Assembly: GCF_016921195.1 (NCBI RefSeq)
Contig: NZ_JAFGYF010000005.1
Location: forward strand, 248,001-312,000
DNA: 64,000 nt
Source of the DNA: Cellulosimicrobium cellulans
GTDB lineage: Bacteria > Actinomycetota > Actinomycetes > Actinomycetales > Cellulomonadaceae
Direction of reading: 5' to 3'
Shown here: one piece after another, positions 29,138-36,412 of the stretch
Numbering within the stretch: position 1 is the stretch's first letter
Layout of the letters: every line of letters starts with the position of its first letter
Translations under genes and position numbers: made by a program
Notes under the pieces: generated by a model
Told to the model about the DNA's origin: nothing
Database searches by the model: none
Seen by the model: the letters and a program-made list of their open reading frames with translations, nothing else

Positions 29138-30324
29138 GGGTGCTCGCCGCCATGTCCGGCGGCGTCGACTCGGCCGTCGCCGCGGCGCTCGCGGTCGAGG
29201 CGGGCCACGAGGTCGTGGGCGTGCACATGGCGCTGTCGCGCAACCGCGACCAGTTCCGTACCGGGTCGCGCGGGTGCTGCTCCATCGAGGACGCGGGGGA
29301 CGCGCGGCGCGCGGCCGACGTGCTCGGCATCCCGTACTACGTGTGGGACCTCTCGGAGCGGTTCGAGGACACGGTCGTGGCCGACTTCCTCGCGGAGTAC
29401 GAGGCGGGCCGCACGCCCAACCCGTGCGTGCGCTGCAACGAGCACATCAAGTTCGAGGCGCTGCTCGACAAGGCGACCGCGCTCGGCTTCGACGCCGTCG
29501 CGACGGGCCACTACGCGCGCGTCGTGACGCGCGAGGAGGCCGACGTGTCCGCCCCGGGCGGGGTGCGCACGGTGCGCGAGCTCCACCGCTCGCCGAACAC
29601 GGCCAAGGACCAGTCGTACGTCCTCGCGGTCATGGGTCCCGAGCGCCTCGCCCGAGCGGTGTTCCCCCTCGGGGACTTCGCGTCGAAGGACGAGGTGCGC
29701 GCCGAGGCCGCGCGACGCGGGCTGTCCGTGTCCGCGAAGCCCGACTCGTACGACATCTGCTTCGTCGCCGACGGCGACACCCAGGGCTTCCTGCGCGACC
29801 GCCTCGGCGCGCGGCCGGGCGAGATCGTCGACGCCGAGGGGACCGTGCTCGGCCGGCACGACGGCGCGTACGCGTACACGGTCGGCCAGCGCAAGGGCCT
29901 GGGCATCGACCGTCCCGCGCCCGACGGCCGGCCCCGGTACGTGCTCGACGTGCAGCCCGCGAGCAACCGCGTGGTCGTCGGCCCGGCCGAGCTGCTGAGC
30001 GTCGACCGGATCGAGGCCGGCGCGGCGGTCTGGTTCGACGACGCGCGCCCGGCGGCGGGGGAGCGGGCCGACGTCGAGGTGCAGGTCCGCGCGCACGGCG
30101 CCCCGGTCGCGGCTCGGGTCCGGGCCGTCGGTGACGCGATGGAGGTCGAGCTCACGGGGACGCCGCTGCGGGGCGTCGCCGCCGGGCAGTCGCTCGTCGT
30201 CTACGCCGGCCCGCGGGTTCTCGGTCAGGCGACCGTGGACCGGGCCTACCGGGCCGGGGCGGGGCCGGCCGCCACGGCGGCTACCGCCCAGCCCGCTCAG
30301 CCGACGCCGACGGGCGCCGGGTGA
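29134..30324 (+). CDS. mnmA: tRNA-specific 2-thiouridylase
   Basis: 396 residues. Adds sulfur to U34 of Lys/Glu/Gln tRNAs using ATP. PP-loop [15 protein letters not shown] (about 5-19); catalytic Cys in [14 protein letters not shown] (about 97-104) and the partner Cys in [14 protein letters not shown] (about 210). The C-terminal beta barrel is present with a long Ala/Thr/Pro tail. The GTG start overlaps the end of the cysteine desulfurase gene. Its last 28 bp overlap the 3' end of the antisense SnoaL-like gene. Confidence 0.95.
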   Translation: MRVLAAMSGGVDSAVAAALAVEAGHEVVGVHMALSRNRDQFRTGSRGCCSIEDAGDARRAADVLGIPYYVWDLSERFEDTVVADFLAEYEAGRTPNPCVRCNEHIKFEALLDKATALGFDAVATGHYARVVTREEADVSAPGGVRTVRELHRSPNTAKDQSYVLAVMGPERLARAVFPLGDFASKDEVRAEAARRGLSVSAKPDSYDICFVADGDTQGFLRDRLGARPGEIVDAEGTVLGRHDGAYAYTVGQRKGLGIDRPAPDGRPRYVLDVQPASNRVVVGPAELLSVDRIEAGAAVWFDDARPAAGERADVEVQVRAHGAPVAARVRAVGDAMEVELTGTPLRGVAAGQSLVVYAGPRVLGQATVDRAYRAGAGPAATAATAQPAQPTPTGAG

Positions 30325-30725
30325 GCGAGCGCGCGCACGAGCGCGGACTCGTCACGCACGCACCAGTGCTCGGCCTCCCGGCCGTCCGCGAAGCGCAGCA
30401 CGTGCATCTCGCGCACCCGGAACCGGCGCCCCGTCGGGGCGACGCCGCGGAAGAACCCGGTGTGCCGCGCGCTGAGCTCGACGTGCAGCGCGACGAGGTC
30501 GCCCTCGGCGACGGCGTGCAGGACCTCGACGTGCTGGTCCTCGAAGGCCTCGTCGTACCAGTGCATCGTCGCGAGGAGGGCGTCGGCGCCGCCCTCGCAG
30601 CCGGGCGACCCGTCGTGGTTGCGGAACCCGGGGGCCAGCAGCGTCGCGAGCGCGTCGCCGTGGTTGCCGGGGATCGCCCGCGTGTGCACGGCGACCGCCG
30701 TGGCCTTGTTCTCGTGCGTGCCCAT
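30297..30725 (-). CDS. SnoaL-like / ester cyclase family protein
   Basis: 142 residues. NTF2-like fold: [28 protein letters not shown]... [41 protein letters not shown]... [28 protein letters not shown] is the SnoaL-type pattern with His and Asp in the pocket. Substrate unknown. ATG 30725 is preceded by GGAAGG. It points against its neighbours and its 3' end overlaps the end of mnmA. Confidence 0.8.
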   Translation of the reverse strand: MGTHENKATAVAVHTRAIPGNHGDALATLLAPGFRNHDGSPGCEGGADALLATMHWYDEAFEDQHVEVLHAVAEGDLVALHVELSARHTGFFRGVAPTGRRFRVREMHVLRFADGREAEHWCVRDESALVRALAHPAPVGVG

Positions 30726-30886
30726 GTCGGAGCCCTTCCGCCAGGCGGCCGCGCGGCCCCCGGACCCCGGCGGGGTCGCGGCACGGCTCGGTTTCCCAGT
30801 GTGCTCCTGGAGAGAGGTGGACGGCACGTGGTTCGTGACGAGAGGTCGGGCGGCGCCCGGGCCGAGGGCTCGCGCGGGGATGCGGC

Positions 30887-31936
30887 ATGACCGCGGTGAG
30901 CGGCCTCGGGCCGTGGCCCGGCGGCGAGGGCGCGGACGTGCTGGAGGCGCAGCTCACGGTGCTCGGCGACCTCGCGGAGGTCCCGACCGGCGTGCGCGGC
31001 GTACCGTTCCTCGTCCAGCTCCCGGGGCGCGGCCCCGGCGCGGACGCGACCGGGCGGACCGCCGCGCTGCTGCCCGGCCTCCCCGTCGAGCTGGGGCCGC
31101 ACGGGTGGAAGCTCGCGGACCACGGGGGTGCGGACCTGCGCCGCGCCGAGTCCGTCCTGCGTGCGGACCTGGAGGCGCTCGCCATCGCGGGCGCGGGGTA
31201 CTCCGGGCCGCTCGCCGTGACCGTGACCGGTCCCTGGACGCTCGCCGCGGACGTGTACCTCGCGCGCGGCGACCGCGTGCTGTCCGACCCGGGCGCCGTG
31301 CGCGAGGTGGTCCAGGCGCTCGCCGTGGGCGTGGGCGAGCACGTCGCCCAGGTGCGCCGGCAGGTGCCGGGGGCGGACGTCGTCGTGCAGGTGGACGAGC
31401 CGCTGCTCGCCCAGGTCGGGGCGGGCGTGCTCCCGTCGTTCTCGGGCTACTCGCGGTTGCGTGCGGTCCCCGGCCCGGACCTCGTGGACGGGCTGCGGCC
31501 CGTGCTCGACGCCGCCCGGGACGCGTCGGCGTCGACGGTCGTCCACGTGGGGCCCGCATGGGTCGGCGTGGCGCCGGCCGTGCTCGCGGGGACGGACGCC
31601 GTCGGCCTCGCGCTCGGCGCGTGGGACGAGCGGCTGTGGGAGACCGTCGCCCGGGCCGTCGAGCGGGGCGTCGGCCTGTGGGCCGAGCTCCCGCCCGCGA
31701 AGGTCTCCCAGTGCGCCGGGCCCGCGCTGGGCGAGCTCGCCGACCTGGTCAGTGTGCCGTGGCGCCGCATCGGGCTCCCGCTCGCGGCGCTCGACGACGT
31801 CACGCTCCTGGGCGCCGCGCGCACGGCCGGGGGAGGCCCGGGCCGCGGCGTCGACGGCACTCCTGACGAGCACCGCGCGCTGCTCGCGAACCTCGGCCGC
31901 GTCGCCGACGTCCTGGCCGAGCGCGCCCACGCCTGA
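30887..31936 (+). CDS. MetE-like (UROD/MetE fold) protein, likely non-catalytic methionine synthase homologue
   Basis: 349 residues, about half the length of MetE. TGPWTLAADVYLARGDRVLSDPGAVREVV and VVVQVDEPLLAQVGAG (QxDEP) are the MetE C-domain motifs. The zinc-binding His-x-Cys is not evident, except HVGPAWVG in place of HxCYG. A gene of this kind sits near mnmA in Mycobacterium (Rv3015c neighbourhood), so position supports orthology. Probable role: unknown methyltransferase-like protein. ATG 30887. Confidence 0.8.
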   Translation: MTAVSGLGPWPGGEGADVLEAQLTVLGDLAEVPTGVRGVPFLVQLPGRGPGADATGRTAALLPGLPVELGPHGWKLADHGGADLRRAESVLRADLEALAIAGAGYSGPLAVTVTGPWTLAADVYLARGDRVLSDPGAVREVVQALAVGVGEHVAQVRRQVPGADVVVQVDEPLLAQVGAGVLPSFSGYSRLRAVPGPDLVDGLRPVLDAARDASASTVVHVGPAWVGVAPAVLAGTDAVGLALGAWDERLWETVARAVERGVGLWAELPPAKVSQCAGPALGELADLVSVPWRRIGLPLAALDDVTLLGAARTAGGGPGRGVDGTPDEHRALLANLGRVADVLAERAHA

Positions 31937-32035
31937 GCAGCACCTGGACGCACGCTCGGCGCTTCCCGCGCGCGCCTCCGCATGCGTACGCTTGACCGTC
32001 GTCCCCCCTCGTCCCCCCACCCGTGAAGGACCCCC

Positions 32036-32800
32036 ATGCCCGTCCTGCGAGCCGTGCTGTTCGACCTCGACGGCGTGCTCACGCCGACCGCCGAGCTCCA
32101 CATGCGCGCCTGGGAACGGCTGTTCGCGCCCTACTGCGCCGCGCACGGCCTCGCCCCGTACACCGCCGCGGACTACTTCGCGTCGATCGACGGCAAGCCC
32201 CGGTACGACGGCGTCGCGACGTTCCTCGCGTCGCGCGGCGTCGAGCTGCCGCGCGGCGAGGTCACGGACGCGCCCGGCGAGGGGACGGTGTGCGCGCTCG
32301 GCAACCGCAAGGACGAGATCGTCAACCGCATGTTCGTCGACGAGGGCATCACGCCCTACCCCGGCTCGGTGCGCTTCCTCGACGCCGTGACCGAGGCGGG
32401 CGCCGCCGTCGCGGTCGTGTCGTCGTCGCGCAACACGCCCGCGGTCCTCGCGGCGGCGGGCCTGACCGACCGGTTCCCGGTCGTCGTCGACGGGAACGTC
32501 GCGGCCCGCGAGCACATCGCCGGCAAGCCGGCTCCCGACACGTACCTGTACGCGGCGCAGCTCCTCGGCGTCCCGGCCGCCGAGGCTGTCGTCGTGGAGG
32601 ACGCGCTGTCGGGCGTCCGGGCCGGCGCGGCCGGGGACTTCGGGCTCGTGCTCGGCGTCGACCGCGGCGTGGGCGCGGACGCGCTGCGAGCGCACGGGGC
32701 CGACGTCGTCGTTCCCGATCTCGGCGAGCTCGACGCGACGGTCCTCGACCGGCCGCGCGCCGCCGTCGCTGCTCCGGCCGACGAGGAGGCGGGCGCGTGA
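32036..32800 (+). CDS. HAD hydrolase, beta-phosphoglucomutase-like
   Basis: 254 residues. VLFDLDGVLTPTAELH holds the nucleophile and second Asp (motif I); VVSSSRNTP motif II; GKPAPDTYL motif III Lys; VVVEDALSGVRAG motif IV. Resembles the beta-phosphoglucomutases and sugar phosphatases that accompany GH65 phosphorylases. Its TGA overlaps the GTG of the GH65 gene, so beta-glucose-1-phosphate from phosphorolysis would be turned into glucose-6-phosphate (inference from pair). ATG 32036 follows GTGAAGGACCCC. Confidence 0.88.
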   Translation: MPVLRAVLFDLDGVLTPTAELHMRAWERLFAPYCAAHGLAPYTAADYFASIDGKPRYDGVATFLASRGVELPRGEVTDAPGEGTVCALGNRKDEIVNRMFVDEGITPYPGSVRFLDAVTEAGAAVAVVSSSRNTPAVLAAAGLTDRFPVVVDGNVAAREHIAGKPAPDTYLYAAQLLGVPAAEAVVVEDALSGVRAGAAGDFGLVLGVDRGVGADALRAHGADVVVPDLGELDATVLDRPRAAVAAPADEEAGA

Positions 32801-35274
32801 TCCGCAAGACCGCCGACGAGCAGAGCACCGTGGACCGGCTGCGCTTCCCGGCCGAGCCGTGGCGGCTCGTCGAGTCGCAGTTCTCCGCCGAGGACCTCGG
32901 GGTGACCGAGACGCTGTTCGCCGTCGCGAACGGCTACCTCGGCATGCGCGGCAACGTCGAGGAGGGGCGGGAGTCCCACTCGCACGGCACGTTCGTCAAC
33001 GGGTTCCACGAGACCTGGTCGATCCGGCACGCCGAGGAGGCGTACGGGTTCGCGCGCGTCGGGCAGACCATCGTCAACGTCCCGGACGCGAAGGTCATCC
33101 GGCTGTACGTCGACGACGAGCCGCTCCTGCTGCCCGTCGCGGACCTCGTGGACTACGAGCGGTCGCTCGACCTGCGCGACGGGGTGCTACGTCGCGAGCT
33201 GCTGTGGCGCACGCCGTCGGGCAAGCGCGTGCAGGTCCGCTCCGAGCGCATGGTGTCGTTCGTCGAGCGGCACCTGGCGATCATGACGTTCGAGGTCACG
33301 CTGCTCGACGCCGCGGCGCCCGTCGCGATCTCCTCGCAGGTGCTCAACCGGCAGGACGGCCAGGACGAGTACCACGTGCGCGCCGCGTCGCTCGGCGAAG
33401 GGTTCGACCCGCGCAAGACCGACCAGTTCTCGGGGCGCGTGCTGCAGCCGCAGTCCCAGTGGGGCGACGACGAGCGGCTCGTGCTCTCCTACCGCGCGAC
33501 GAACTCGGGCATGACGCTCGCGGTCGCGGCGGACGACCTGCTCGAGACCGAGAACGAGTGGGACGTCCGGACGCAGGTCGACGAGGACCTCGCCAAGCAC
33601 GTGTTCCGCATCCACGCGGAGCCCGGCCGGCCCATCCGGCTCACCAAGCTCGTCGCGTACCACACGTCGCGCGGCGTACCGTCGCGCGAGCTCGTCGACC
33701 GCTGTCGCCGCACGCTCGACCGCGCGCGCGAGACCGGCGTCGAGGCCCAGCTCGCGCTCCAGCGCGGGTGGCTCGACGACTTCTGGGCGCGCTCCGACGT
33801 CGAGATCCCCGGCCAGCCGGGCATCCAGCAGGCGGTGCGCTGGAACCTGTTCCAGCTCGCCCAGGCGACGGCCCGCGCGGAGGGCAACGGCGTCCCCGCC
33901 AAGGGCCTGACGGGCTCCGGGTACAGCGGGCACTACTTCTGGGACACCGAGATCTACGTCCTGCCCTTCCTGACCTACACGAGCCCCCGGTACGCGCGCA
34001 ACGCGCTGCGCTTCCGCTACCAGATGCTCGACGCGGCCCGGCGCCGCGCGGCCGAGCTGTCGCAGAAGGGCGCGCTCTTCCCCTGGCGCACGATCAACGG
34101 CGAGGAGGCGTCCGCCTACTACGCGGCGGGCACCGCGCAGTACCACATCGACGCGGACGTCAGCTACGCGCTCGTGCAGTACGTGCGCGCGACGGGCGAC
34201 ACCGACTTCCTGCGCCGCGAGGGCGTGGACATCCTCGTCGAGACCGCGCGCATGTGGGAGGACCTCGGGTTCTGGCGCGCCAACGGCGACGACAACTTCC
34301 ACATCCACGGCGTCACCGGCCCCGACGAGTACACGACCGTCGTCAACGACAACCTCTTCACGAACGTCATGGCGCGGTTCAACCTGCGCGCGGCGGCGTT
34401 CGTCGTCGAGCGCATGAAGGCCGAGCACCCCGAGGACTACAAGCGCCTCGTCGACCGGCTCGGGCTCGGCGCGTACGAGGCGGCGGAGTGGGTCCGCGCG
34501 GCCGACCACATGTCGATCCCGTACGCCGAGAGCATCGGGATCCACCCGCAGGACTCGCACTTCCTCGAGCGCGAGATCTGGGACCTCGCGCACACCCCCG
34601 CGAACAAGCGGCCCCTCCTGCTGCACTACCACCCGCTCGTCATCTACCGCTACCAGGTGCTCAAGCAGGCGGACGTCGTGCTCGCGCTGTTCCTCCAGGG
34701 CCAGCACTTCACGGCGGAGGAGAAGCTCGCCGACTTCGAGTACTACGACCCGCTGACCACGGGCGACTCGACGCTGTCCGGCGTCGTGCAGTCGATCGTC
34801 GCGGCCGAGGTCGGGTACCACGAGCTCGCGCTCGAGTACTTCGTGTCGTCGCTGTTCGTCGACCTGGCGAACCTCCACGCCAACGCGGCCGACGGCGTGC
34901 ACGTCGCGTCAGCGGGCGGCACGTGGTCCGCGCTCGCGTGCGGGTTCGGCGGCATGCGCGACTCCGACGGCGAGCTGAGCTTCGACCCGCGCCTGCCGCA
35001 GGAGTGGGAGTCGCTGACGTTCCGCGTCCAGTGGAACGGCTCGCGCCTGCGCGTCACGGTGCACCCCGACGCGATCGAGCTCGACGCCGAGACCGGCGAC
35101 GGCGCGCAGGTCACGGTGCGCGGCGAGAAGGTCAAGGTCGTCCCGGGCGACGTCGTACGCGTCCCGCTCGACGGCCAGGGCCCCGTGCGTCCCGGCCGCC
35201 CGAGCCTGCGCGCGCTGTCCGGCAACCGCCGCGACGACGGCACCCTCATCACCGCGACGGTCCCGCACTCCTGA
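32797..35274 (+). CDS. GH65 glycoside phosphorylase (trehalose/kojibiose/maltose type)
   Basis: 825 residues. N-terminal beta-sandwich (VTETLFAVANGYLGMRGNVEEG), then the (alpha/alpha)6 barrel with FWDTEIYVLPF, the catalytic acid Glu in VTGPDEYTTVVNDN (about 510) and phosphate-site LLHYHPLVIYRYQVLKQADVVLA. It splits an alpha-glucoside with phosphate to beta-glucose-1-phosphate. The exact disaccharide cannot be told; trehalose is plausible given the other genes. The GTG start is coupled to the HAD gene. Followed after 9 bp by repeat array F and hairpin copy 2. Confidence 0.92.
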   Translation: MIRKTADEQSTVDRLRFPAEPWRLVESQFSAEDLGVTETLFAVANGYLGMRGNVEEGRESHSHGTFVNGFHETWSIRHAEEAYGFARVGQTIVNVPDAKVIRLYVDDEPLLLPVADLVDYERSLDLRDGVLRRELLWRTPSGKRVQVRSERMVSFVERHLAIMTFEVTLLDAAAPVAISSQVLNRQDGQDEYHVRAASLGEGFDPRKTDQFSGRVLQPQSQWGDDERLVLSYRATNSGMTLAVAADDLLETENEWDVRTQVDEDLAKHVFRIHAEPGRPIRLTKLVAYHTSRGVPSRELVDRCRRTLDRARETGVEAQLALQRGWLDDFWARSDVEIPGQPGIQQAVRWNLFQLAQATARAEGNGVPAKGLTGSGYSGHYFWDTEIYVLPFLTYTSPRYARNALRFRYQMLDAARRRAAELSQKGALFPWRTINGEEASAYYAAGTAQYHIDADVSYALVQYVRATGDTDFLRREGVDILVETARMWEDLGFWRANGDDNFHIHGVTGPDEYTTVVNDNLFTNVMARFNLRAAAFVVERMKAEHPEDYKRLVDRLGLGAYEAAEWVRAADHMSIPYAESIGIHPQDSHFLEREIWDLAHTPANKRPLLLHYHPLVIYRYQVLKQADVVLALFLQGQHFTAEEKLADFEYYDPLTTGDSTLSGVVQSIVAAEVGYHELALEYFVSSLFVDLANLHANAADGVHVASAGGTWSALACGFGGMRDSDGELSFDPRLPQEWESLTFRVQWNGSRLRVTVHPDAIELDAETGDGAQVTVRGEKVKVVPGDVVRVPLDGQGPVRPGRPSLRALSGNRRDDGTLITATVPHS

Positions 35275-35283
35275 CCTCGCGCC

Positions 35284-35367
35284 GAGGGAGAACCCTGGCC
35301 TGCCGAAGTAGGACCGTGGTCGCGCGAGGTAGAACCGTGGTTGCGCGAGGTAGAGCCGTGGTTGTTT
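35284..35367 (+). repeat. Array F of the 21-bp gene-end repeat (4 units)
   Basis: Units at 35284, 35305, 35326 and 35347, exact period 21. The outer two are diverged (GAGGGAGAACCC, GAAGTAGGACC); the third is consensus and the fourth changes AACC to GCC. GAGGTAG is on the coding strand of the GH65 gene, which ends 9 bp upstream. Confidence 0.92.
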
Positions 35368-35398
35368 CCTGGCCGACGGCGGTCTGGTCGCCTGGGGT

Positions 35399-35497
35399 GG
35401 TCGGGGTGGGTGGTGGTGCCGCGTCTACCATCCGCCGCTCGTTCCTCGCGGCTCCCGCCAGGCCCGCCACGACGCGGCACCACCACCCACCCCGACC
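35399..35497. repeat. Large hairpin element, copy 2 (26-bp stems, 47-nt loop)
   Basis: Left arm 35399-35424, right arm 35472-35497, perfectly complementary; loop 35425-35471. The loop is the reverse complement of the loop at 3816-3862 except for one base, which falls in the unpaired tip. Stems differ from copy 1 at six of 25 positions, each matched by a compensating change. Relative to the upstream gene and its repeat array, the loop has the same orientation in both copies. Confidence 0.92.
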
Positions 35498-35980
35498 GGC
35501 TTCGACCCACCCTGGTCTTGGCCCACCTCGGGCGACCGCCCGCGGTGCCGGTTCGCCTCGCTGCGGCGTGCCCTCGGGACGTCCGGCGGCGTCCGCGGGC
35601 TGGACCGACGTGCCAAGGCCCAGGGCCGATGCGAGCCCAGGGCGGGGCGGTGCCTCAGGTGCATCGCGGGCCCGGGTCGGACGGTGACCCAGGTGCGCTG
35701 CGGGGCCCGGGCGGGGGCGAGCGCCCCGCTGGTGCGTCGCGGTCCCCTGACACGGTCGGGTCGCCCGGCTCGGCCAGCCGGGTCCGCCTGGTCGATCCGA
35801 CAGGCCGCGCGGTCCGACCCGGGAGGCTCGCCGCTCCCGGCCTCGCGAGCGACCGGGGCGCCGTCCGCGAGCCCGTCGCCTCGGGGCCGCGACACCGACG
35901 ACGGCGGGCGAGCGACCGTCGTCGGGCACGACGACGCTTGGGTGACTCGGCAGCACGGGCCGCCGACCGCCGTCGAACAC
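35498..35980. other. 483-bp GC-rich stretch without a recognisable gene
   Basis: Lies between hairpin copy 2 and repeat array G. Open frames exist on both strands but are Arg/Pro/Gly-rich and match no family I know. It contains an imperfect direct repeat of about 28 bp (35649-35676 and 35683-35711, both with CAGGTGC and GCCCGGG or CCCGGG) and two copies of GCCCAGGGC near 35618-35645. It could be decayed coding DNA. Confidence 0.5.
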
Positions 35981-36085
35981 GGTGACCACCGTTCTACCTC
36001 GGGCGACCACAGTTCTACTCGGGCGACCAGGGTTCTACCTCGCGCGACCAGAGTTCTACCTCGGCCGACCACGGTGCTACCCCGG
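35981..36085 (-). repeat. Array G of the 21-bp gene-end repeat (5 units)
   Basis: CTAC triplets at 35994, 36015, 36035, 36056 and 36077 give spacings of 21, 20, 21 and 21; the second unit has lost one C. Orientation is TTCTACCTCG on the plus strand. No complete minus-strand gene ends beside it; the nearest minus gene is the S9 peptidase, 330 bp away, with a gene remnant between. Confidence 0.88.
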
Positions 36086-36144
36086 CAGTCCGGTGGGGGG
36101 CGCAGGAACTCCCAGGAACGTCCCCGTGTCGCCCCCGAACGCGC

Positions 36145-36405
36145 TGCGACGGCGGTGGGGACCTGGAGGTCGCCAACAACAGCGGGGAGGACGTGACCGT
36201 CCGGACCGGGGACGAGAAGTCGGAGGTCGACGGGGGCGGTGGGGTCGTGTTCCTCGACTACGGCGGCACGCCGGGTGACGTGACGGTCGTGCGGGCGTCG
36301 GGCGTCGAGGAGGTCGTGGACGGGCCCGTGTGCCCGGACGAGAGGATCGTGGTCCGCGACGACGAGGTGGTCCTGGTCCCCGTCGTCGCGGACGACGACT
36401 CCTGA
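36145..36405 (+). pseudogene. 5'-truncated small lipoprotein-like gene remnant
   Basis: The frame ending at 36405 reads CDGGGDLEVANNSGEDVTVRT onward, with VVFLDYGGTPGDVTVV, GPVCPDERIVVRDDEVVLVP and a terminal Asp-run. This looks like the mature part of a small lipoprotein starting at its Cys. The residues before Cys (RPRTR) are no lipobox, and no signal peptide is coded in the proper frame; upstream DNA turns into repeat array G about 60 bp away. A GTG at 36193 could start a 70-residue protein. More likely the 5' end was lost. Confidence 0.5.
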
Positions 36406-36412
36406 GCGGGCG

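Noticed and set aside
35341-35985. Genes in the GC-rich stretch after hairpin 2
   Set aside because: Frames on both strands run through the hairpin and repeat units and read as low-complexity Arg/Pro/Gly; no motif seen.
3901-36085. 21-bp arrays considered as CRISPR
   Set aside because: Units are contiguous without unique spacers, are only 21 bp, diverge at the array ends and have no cas genes nearby.
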